DNA from: Mycobacterium sp. AZCC_0083
GTDB taxonomy: Bacteria > Actinomycetota > Actinomycetes > Mycobacteriales > Mycobacteriaceae
Assembly: GCF_014202335.1 (NCBI RefSeq)
Contig: NZ_JACHGP010000020.1
Span: 62,001 to 126,000, forward strand
Direction: 5' to 3'
Length of the DNA: 64,000 nucleotides
How positions within the stretch are numbered: the first letter of the stretch is position 1; every line of letters begins with the position of its first letter. Under the pieces are notes generated by a model that was not told where the DNA came from, made no database searches, and saw only the letters and a program-made list of their open reading frames with translations. Below are positions 58,982-64,000 of this stretch, piece by piece. The translations under genes were made by a program, and so were the position numbers.

Positions 58982-59745
58982 TGGCGGCGACTCCGTGCCT
59001 CGGCATCGTGGACTGGGGCATCGGCGGCGTCGGGCTGGTGCGAGCTCTCGACCAGTTGGCGCCCGGGTTGCCGCTGCTGTACTGGGCCGACACCGGGGTC
59101 ACCCCCTACGGCCGGATGGGGACCGATGAGCTGACCGCCCGCCTCACCGCCGTGGTCGCGGCACTCGCCGAGCGAGGGGCCACCGAGGTGGTGTTGGCGT
59201 GCAACGCGGCCAGCACTGTGGTCGGACGGCTTGGCGCGGCACCCATTCCGGTGGAGGGAATCATCGGTCACGGGGTGGCCTCCGTTCCCGACGAGATCGC
59301 CGGGTCGGTGGGAGTGGTGGGTGGACGGCGCACCATCGCCGGCGGCCACTACCGGCGCGGGCTGGCCCGAACGGGTCGGGTGACACTGTCACGGGTGGCG
59401 CAGCCGTTGTCCGCGCACATCGAGGCCGGTCGCGTCGGCTCGCCGCAGTTCCTCGCGGACCTGGCACGGATTCTCGGGCCGCTGCGTCGGGTCGATGCCT
59501 TGGTGCTGGCCTGCACCCACTATCCGGCCGCGAGCCGCTGGTTCGCGGCGGCGTTGCCGGACGCTCTGCTGATCGATCCGGCTGAGCGCCTGGCTGCCGC
59601 GGTGGCTGAGCGGCATCCGCAGGCTCGGCATGCCGAAAGCCCTTCCGCACGTACCTTTCTCACCACTGGTGATCCCGACGCGATGCGGCATGGGGCGGCG
59701 CGGGCCTGGGGCAGACCGTTGACGGCTACTGCGATTGCGTGCTGA
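58978..59745 (+). CDS. aspartate/glutamate racemase family protein (MurI-like)
   Basis: A 255-residue racemase-fold protein, ATG 58978 overlapping the fusion stop. The two catalytic cysteines are present: Cys75 in VVLACNAAST and Cys179 in LACTHYP, and DTGVTPYG matches the MurI DTxxxPYG loop. The N-terminal FDSGVGG of MurI is VDWGIGG here (Asp12 kept, Ser replaced by Trp13), so the substrate pocket probably differs from glutamate. As the cell's essential murI usually sits elsewhere, this copy is likely dedicated to the product of the fusion enzyme. Confidence 0.87.
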   Translation: MMAATPCLGIVDWGIGGVGLVRALDQLAPGLPLLYWADTGVTPYGRMGTDELTARLTAVVAALAERGATEVVLACNAASTVVGRLGAAPIPVEGIIGHGVASVPDEIAGSVGVVGGRRTIAGGHYRRGLARTGRVTLSRVAQPLSAHIEAGRVGSPQFLADLARILGPLRRVDALVLACTHYPAASRWFAAALPDALLIDPAERLAAAVAERHPQARHAESPSARTFLTTGDPDAMRHGAARAWGRPLTATAIAC

Positions 59746-59781
59746 ACGGGTGAGACCGCGTTCCCGGATGGCCGAGCGGGC

Positions 59782-60651
59782 TTACCGCAGCAGCGCCTCG
59801 AAGAGTTCTTCGAAGTGCAGGTGTGCCACGAAGTGCCCGCCGGTTCGAACGTAGTGCGTCGCGTCCGGAATGCGCTGCGCCAGTTCGCGTCCCCAGGCGG
59901 CCGGCACGAGTTCGTCCTCCGCTCCCGACCAGACGTCGACCGGGACCTCGATGTCCTCGGGCGCGAACCCCCACGGCAATGCCCAGGCGCGGTAGTCCTC
60001 GATGACACCGGAAGCGCGCCGCAGTCCTTCGTATGACACGTGTGAGAACACGTCGAATCCTTCGGCCCCCAGGACGGCGGCATCCGCCCCGCCCAGTTCC
60101 CGTGCGGCCAGCCGACCGTTGAGGGTGGGCGCCGACCGGGCGATCAACGCCATCGTCCGGAAGCATTGGCGCGCAACCCACGGCGCCCGTTGTGACAGCC
60201 GGGTGTATGCGCGGTCAAACAGTGGCAATTGGGCGAACACCCCCGGCTCGGTCAAGGGTAGGGCCCCGGCGATGATCGCGACCCGCGTCACCCGGGACGG
60301 CATGGCATGACCAAGGGCCGCGGCGTACTGCCCGCCCATCGACCATCCCATCGCCGCGAGCCGGTCGACACCGAGTTGATCGAGGAGTTCGGCGACGTCG
60401 TCGACCCAGTCGAGCATGGTGCGCCCGGGTAGCGGATCGGACAGCCCGATCCCGGGCCGGTCCGGTGAGATCAGCCGAACCCCTGCCCGCTCGGCGAAGG
60501 GTGCAGCCGCGGCGACGTCGAGTCGGCCGACCAGGCCGCCGTGCGCATTGACGACCACGACGCCGTCGGGCCGACCGTACTGGGCGAAGCCCAGCGACCG
60601 CCCGTCCCGCAGACGCACGACGTGACCGTCAATGCCTCGATGTGGAGCCAC
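59782..60651 (-). CDS. alpha/beta hydrolase
   Basis: A 289-residue alpha/beta hydrolase, convergent with the racemase-like gene. Motifs: VVVNAHGGLVGRLD (oxyanion loop), SPDRPGIGLSD, the nucleophile in MGWSMGGQYAAA, the acid in VWSGAEDELVPA and the histidine in GGHFVAH. The start is uncertain: GTG 60651 gives a typical N-terminus (GHVVRLRDGRSLGF) but no clear ribosome-binding site; upstream in-frame starts would run into the next gene. It could be part of the same locus as the racemase, but it is on the opposite strand. Confidence 0.82.
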   Translation of the reverse strand: MAPHRGIDGHVVRLRDGRSLGFAQYGRPDGVVVVNAHGGLVGRLDVAAAAPFAERAGVRLISPDRPGIGLSDPLPGRTMLDWVDDVAELLDQLGVDRLAAMGWSMGGQYAAALGHAMPSRVTRVAIIAGALPLTEPGVFAQLPLFDRAYTRLSQRAPWVARQCFRTMALIARSAPTLNGRLAARELGGADAAVLGAEGFDVFSHVSYEGLRRASGVIEDYRAWALPWGFAPEDIEVPVDVWSGAEDELVPAAWGRELAQRIPDATHYVRTGGHFVAHLHFEELFEALLR

Positions 60652-60718
60652 GGGTGCCAGCTTGGCAGTGCGCGGGCGCCGACACCGCCGAACGAGTGAG
60701 CTGGCGTGGTGCTGGCGA

Positions 60719-60991
60719 TCAGCTGGCCGACAGCACCCGGCCACCCCGTGCCGCGCCAGTGCGGGGGAGTGTCTCGGGGTACCGGCGATGGAGGCCGTCG
60801 ATGAGGCGGTGCGCCTCGTACAGCTCCCTGCGCAACGTGGATCGGTGCCTGCGGTCGTGCGTGGCGCCGCGGATGGAAGTACGAGCGCCGCGCAGCTCCG
60901 CCGCCTCGAGTTTGTGCGAGATCTCGGCGACGTGTTCGCCCAGTTCCCGAAGCAGTGCCCGCGCTTGAGCTGCCCCCGCGTCTTCGGTCAT
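60719..60991 (-). CDS. small coiled-coil protein of unknown function
   Basis: A 90-residue, charged, helical protein with heptad-like spacing (ARALLRELGEHVAEISHKLEAAE). It has no signal or membrane segment. ATG 60991. It lies 67 bases upstream of the hydrolase on the same strand. No family recognised; it could be real or a chance open frame, though the coiled-coil pattern and lack of low-complexity bias support a real gene. Confidence 0.5.
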   Translation of the reverse strand: MTEDAGAAQARALLRELGEHVAEISHKLEAAELRGARTSIRGATHDRRHRSTLRRELYEAHRLIDGLHRRYPETLPRTGAARGGRVLSAS

Positions 60992-61148
60992 TCAACGATC
61001 GTCTCATCATTCCCCAACGTTCGCGCGACGGGGTCGCAAGAAGTTCCCATCGTTGCCCAGACTTCCAGGTGGCGTCGCGAAAAGGCCGACCGCGCGTGGC
61101 GGTACTTACTTGCCCGCAGCATTGCCTCCGCGATGACGGCAACGCCGA

Positions 61149-61859
61149 CTACAGCCGACCTGCGGTGAATGTGGCGGCCTGGTCGACCATCCCGTTCATC
61201 GAGTACAGGGCGTGGGCGATGGTGGGCCCGCCACCGACGGTGCCGTCGCAGATCGTGTCTCCTGGCGCACACAGCTCGATCGTCTTGCCCGCGTACGCGG
61301 GGCCGATCACAATCGGCGGCGCGCCGTAGTCGCGCAGGAACACATCCGACGGCTTCCCGAACAGGGCCACTGCCGCGACGTGGTCAGCCACCGCGGGCGG
61401 CATCGGCTTGGGTATGTAGGAGCCGTACGCGGCGGGTACGCCCGCGGGCACCTCGGCCGAGGTGACGAAACCGGCGACGACCGCACCCTGCGAATAACCG
61501 CCGATCACCATCCTGGTGGCGGGGCAGTCCGCGGCCATGGATTGAACGTGCGCGCCCGCGTCGCGAATCCCGTCGACGACGGTTCCTGCGAAGGCGAGCT
61601 GGTCGGCGAAATCACTGCTGGCGGGGTAGTCGACCGCGTGCACGTCGACCGACCTGCCGCCGGACTGTGCCCGCACCGCGTCGACGAACGTCTGTCCTAT
61701 CCCGCCGACGCCGGGTGGCTCGCCGGTACCCCTCGCGAACACGACCTGTACGTCGGGACACGGTTGCGCGAACGCGGACGGCGCGTTTGCGCCAAGCGCC
61801 ACGGCTCCGAGAGCGACCGTCACCGCCCAGGCGAATCGCGCGATTCGGCGAACGTTCAT
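61149..61859 (-). CDS. cutinase family secreted esterase
   Basis: A 236-residue secreted protein with a Sec signal (FAWAVTVALGAVALGANAPS, cleavage near AFAQP). The mature part is a cutinase-like lipase: CPDVQVVFARGTGEPPG at the start, nucleophile in VIGGYSQGA, acid in CAPGDTICDG and histidine in AHALYSMNG. Four cysteines fit the two family disulfides. Mycobacterial cutinase-like (Culp) proteins hydrolyse lipid or polyester substrates outside the cell. It could release fatty acids or lipids for uptake. Confidence 0.9.
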   Translation of the reverse strand: MNVRRIARFAWAVTVALGAVALGANAPSAFAQPCPDVQVVFARGTGEPPGVGGIGQTFVDAVRAQSGGRSVDVHAVDYPASSDFADQLAFAGTVVDGIRDAGAHVQSMAADCPATRMVIGGYSQGAVVAGFVTSAEVPAGVPAAYGSYIPKPMPPAVADHVAAVALFGKPSDVFLRDYGAPPIVIGPAYAGKTIELCAPGDTICDGTVGGGPTIAHALYSMNGMVDQAATFTAGRL

Positions 61860-62004
61860 GACTGGCGCCTCCCTACGCTCAGCGGCCTAGGACGCTCGTG
61901 TCTAGACCGTCGAGAAGTGGTACCCCGATGTTTGCTACTCAAACCAGTGATGCGAACCGGTGGCCGACACGCGAAGCGTAGGTCGACCGCCGGTCCCGCG
62001 GCCG

Positions 62005-62337
62005 CTAACGGTTCGAGCAGTCCAGCGAGACCGTGATGGTGCGCCGGAACACCACCTCGACGCGTCGGTCGCCGAAGCGCTCGACCCGCCTCTGCTCGCG
62101 CGGGTTGAAGACGTCGGTCACCACGCACTCGTCCAGAGGTGCGCTACCGATGCGGTTGACCTTGACGTCGAAGCCCTGCGCCTCGAGCAGACCGATCGTG
62201 ACGTTCGCCGACTCGGCGTTCGCCGGAGCTGCAGGCAGGGCAAGCAGCCCGACGGCCACAGCGGCTGCTGCGACGGGGATGGACAATGCGGCTCGCACCG
62301 CTGGGAAAGCGCTGACTCGTTTGCTGTTTGTGAACAT
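62005..62337 (-). CDS. small secreted protein of unknown function
   Basis: A 110-residue protein with a Sec signal (PVAAAAVAVGLLALPAAPANA, cleavage after ANA). The mature part, about 70 residues, has two cysteines (DECVVTDV and the end LDCSNR) that may form one disulfide and a beta-rich body. Small proteins of this shape are typical of mycobacterial secretomes. No named family recognised. ATG 62337. Confidence 0.75.
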   Translation of the reverse strand: MFTNSKRVSAFPAVRAALSIPVAAAAVAVGLLALPAAPANAESANVTIGLLEAQGFDVKVNRIGSAPLDECVVTDVFNPREQRRVERFGDRRVEVVFRRTITVSLDCSNR

Positions 62338-62410
62338 GACTCGATGGTGCAGCGCAACGGGGTGTCACTGCATGGAGGTTGTGTGGAGATCAGCAGGAGA
62401 TTGCGGGCGG

Positions 62411-62794
62411 TCAGATTCCGCCGCAGCTGATCCGGAGCGCCTCGATCGCGGCGTGGATGTTCGGGATGGTCGCCGGACCGTATCGGATGACGATCTGCTC
62501 CAGCGCACGGGTGACGTGCGGACCCACGACGCCGGCCGTCAGAGTCTCCTCGGCGATGACGATGCCGTTCACGAAGTGTGCGGCATGCAGACGCCCATCC
62601 CTCGCAACCTCGTAGCGCCAGTCACCGATCAGGATGCGCTCGGGCTCGGACCGGAACAGACCGCGTCGCGCGGGCGTGTGGTCCACCCCTGGAAGGCCTG
62701 CGAACACGTTGACCACCAACGCAACTCCGCCCGCCCCTGACAGTGCCGTCGTGACGACGCGGCTCACCTCATCGGAGTCGAGCCCCGTCATCAC
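62411..62794 (-). CDS. hypothetical protein
   Basis: A 127-residue protein, ATG 62794 overlapping the upstream gene's stop by four bases, or ATG 62791. No signal, membrane helix or recognised motif. Alternating hydrophobic pattern (GVALVVNVFAGLPGVD, then HAAHFVNGIVIAEETL) suggests an alpha/beta fold, and a Cys at the end (RISCGGI). Translational coupling to the YbjQ-like gene suggests a shared role. Confidence 0.7.
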   Translation of the reverse strand: MMTGLDSDEVSRVVTTALSGAGGVALVVNVFAGLPGVDHTPARRGLFRSEPERILIGDWRYEVARDGRLHAAHFVNGIVIAEETLTAGVVGPHVTRALEQIVIRYGPATIPNIHAAIEALRISCGGI

Positions 62795-63576
62795 ATGCTC
62801 ATCGGTAGGACGAACGACGGCGTGATGGTCTCACCGCTGCCGGTGCGCCGCACCGCGGTGCCTGCCGCGTAGAACTCGACGGTGTGCAGCCCCCACGCGT
62901 AGTTGGCGATCTCGAACTGGACGCCGACGACGCCGTTGGCGCCGTCCCGTTCCGCCTCGGCCTGCATCCGGGACATCGCCAGTTCCCGTGCCTCGTAGTT
63001 GCCCTGGGTCCACTGCGGCATCTCGGCGTTGCGTCCCGCTTGCTTGAGCGTCTGCATGAATCCCTGCACGGCGATGTGGAACACGCAGTTGCCCATCACG
63101 AATGCGACGGGGCTGTATCCCGATCGGAGCAGGGTCGTCATGTCCTGGCCCGAAAGGTGGCTGCTGAAGGCTTGTCCGTTCGGACGGCGATAGGCGCCGG
63201 GCTTGGGGGTGTACCGCACCGCGGTGCCGACCGCGATGAACTCGAGGTGTTCGCCCTCGCCCTGGTGTCGCCATTCGAGTCGTACGCCCACGACGCCGTC
63301 GGCCTGCAACTGGTCGGCTTCGGCTTGCATCCGCGACATGGCGTTCCAGCGCGCCCGATACGTCGCCTCGGTGAGGGTCGGCAGCTCCGACTGCTGTCTG
63401 ATTCCGCTGAACTGGTATCCGACGTGATAGACGGAGACACCCATGACGAGGTCGATCGGTTCGAATCCCGCGCCGTGCAGGAGGGCGAACTCGTTGACCG
63501 ACAGGTCGGAGGTGAACAGCTTGTCCGCGTGCGAAAGTCGTTCCCCGGCCACCGGGTCGAGTTGGTTCGGTTGCAT
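62791..63576 (-). CDS. YbjQ-like (heavy-metal-binding/UPF0145) two-domain protein
   Basis: A 261-residue protein with two tandem YbjQ/DUF74-type repeats: the first has FTSDLSVNEFALLHGAGFEP and GVVGVRLEW, the second LSGQDMTTLLRSGYSPVAF and GVVGVQFEI. Each ends in a strand VGTAVR or AGTAVR. The family folds as a beta-barrel, and the metal-binding title is historical rather than proven. ATG 63576 gives the family N-terminus; longer frames upstream are unlikely. Function unknown. Confidence 0.82.
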   Translation of the reverse strand: MQPNQLDPVAGERLSHADKLFTSDLSVNEFALLHGAGFEPIDLVMGVSVYHVGYQFSGIRQQSELPTLTEATYRARWNAMSRMQAEADQLQADGVVGVRLEWRHQGEGEHLEFIAVGTAVRYTPKPGAYRRPNGQAFSSHLSGQDMTTLLRSGYSPVAFVMGNCVFHIAVQGFMQTLKQAGRNAEMPQWTQGNYEARELAMSRMQAEAERDGANGVVGVQFEIANYAWGLHTVEFYAAGTAVRRTGSGETITPSFVLPMSM

Positions 63577-63786
63577 CGGGGCACGCACCTTCCGTATCGG
63601 TGCGCAGAGTGTAGGAGTCGATCCTGTGAACTTGGTGGGAGCGCGGCCAGCTGAACATCCGGTGGCCCAACCAGGGCACATGGGTAACGCCGCCGTGAAA
63701 TGCGAGTAGTGAACTACGCGTGAGGTGATGCGGTCGCCGCTCCTAACCTCGGCATGCACCCACCGCCCCGACTGCCGAGGAATGCC

Positions 63787-64000
63787 ATGACCACGTTGAT
63801 TGCCTCTGACACGCGGACCGGCGTGATCGGCGTTGGCCTGGCCGCCGGGGGAGCGGTGGCCTACGGCGTTGCCACCGTGATCGGGCGTGCTCTGGCCGCC
63901 GCCGGCGTCGATTCGGCCACCGCCCTGTCTGCCCGGTTCGCCGTTGCCGCGGTCCTGCTCGCAATCACGCTCTGGCTCCGCCAGGTGGCGATCCGGCCAC
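63787..64000 (+). CDS. EamA/DMT-family transporter, N-terminal part
   Basis: The gene runs off the right edge after about 71 codons. ATG 63787 with GAGGAA upstream. The translation begins MTTLIASDTRTGVIGVGLAA and continues AYGVATVIGRAL and AVLLAITLWLRQ, two membrane helices typical of the first part of EamA-type drug/metabolite transporters. The substrate is unknown. Confidence 0.72.
   Translation, partial: MTTLIASDTRTGVIGVGLAAGGAVAYGVATVIGRALAAAGVDSATALSARFAVAAVLLAITLWLRQVAIRP

Noticed and set aside
1..64000. tRNA, rRNA, insertion sequences or prophage genes
   Set aside because: I saw no transposase, integrase or RNA-gene-like sequence by eye; a covariance-model scan would be needed to exclude small RNAs.

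Overview
This is high-GC actinobacterial DNA. A complete mce operon (yrbEA, yrbEB, mceA-F), mycofactocin-type dehydrogenases, a HAMP-linked class III cyclase and a cutinase point to a mycobacterium, most likely a fast-growing environmental species (Mycolicibacterium-like). Coding density is high, GTG and TTG starts are common, and many genes overlap by 1-4 bases in ATGA/GTGA fashion. I saw no rRNA, tRNA, CRISPR array, transposase or integrase.

Positions 1-40.9 kb are a catabolic island built from repeated beta-oxidation-style modules. Region A (0.25-11.1 kb): TetR regulator, class III CoA-transferase and SDR on one side, and an operon of DHDPS-like aldolase, paired acyl-CoA dehydrogenases, crotonase, SDR, acyl-CoA ligase, TesB-like thioesterase and second crotonase. 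Region B (11.3-15.8 kb): two mycofactocin-type SDRs, an SDR remnant and a 3-hydroxyisobutyrate-dehydrogenase-like enzyme, divergent from a TetR gene, plus a carboxymuconolactone-decarboxylase-like gene; similar inverted repeats suggest one regulon. Region C (16.6-23.1 kb): CoA ligase, cytochrome P450 and amidohydrolase, divergent from a second acyl-CoA dehydrogenase pair. Region D (23.1-27.8 kb): two SDRs, a fused DUF35/lipid-transfer (Ltp) aldolase candidate and a DUF2236 oxygenase. Region E (27.9-36.3 kb): TetR, esterase, SDR, two thiolases, a 3Fe-4S ferredoxin, a second amidohydrolase, a 101-residue protein of unknown role and a third CoA ligase. Region F (36.3-40.9 kb): NHL propeller, a TIR/DUF4062-like protein, a second P450 and a hydrolase-fold protein that has lost catalytic residues. 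Together these look able to oxygenate, CoA-activate, dehydrogenate, hydrate, cleave (aldolytically and thiolytically) and release a branched or cyclic lipid such as a steroid or terpenoid; the actual substrate cannot be read from the sequence.

Positions 40.9-52 kb hold an Mce lipid importer with two Mce-associated membrane proteins on the opposite strand; its permease resembles the Mce4 (sterol) type. Its position next to the catabolic genes suggests uptake of the same or a related lipid. Two small secreted proteins and a membrane cyclase (52-54.5 kb) follow.

Positions 54.5-64 kb are mixed: a broken YVTN-propeller lipoprotein gene, a TetR gene, a 30-bp tandem repeat, an NAD-dependent epimerase, and an unusual two-gene unit encoding a cysteine-dioxygenase-like cupin / caspase-like / methyltransferase fusion followed by a glutamate-racemase-like protein. 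That unit is my best candidate for an undescribed system. An alpha/beta hydrolase, cutinase, small secreted proteins, a YbjQ-like protein and the start of an EamA transporter complete the window.
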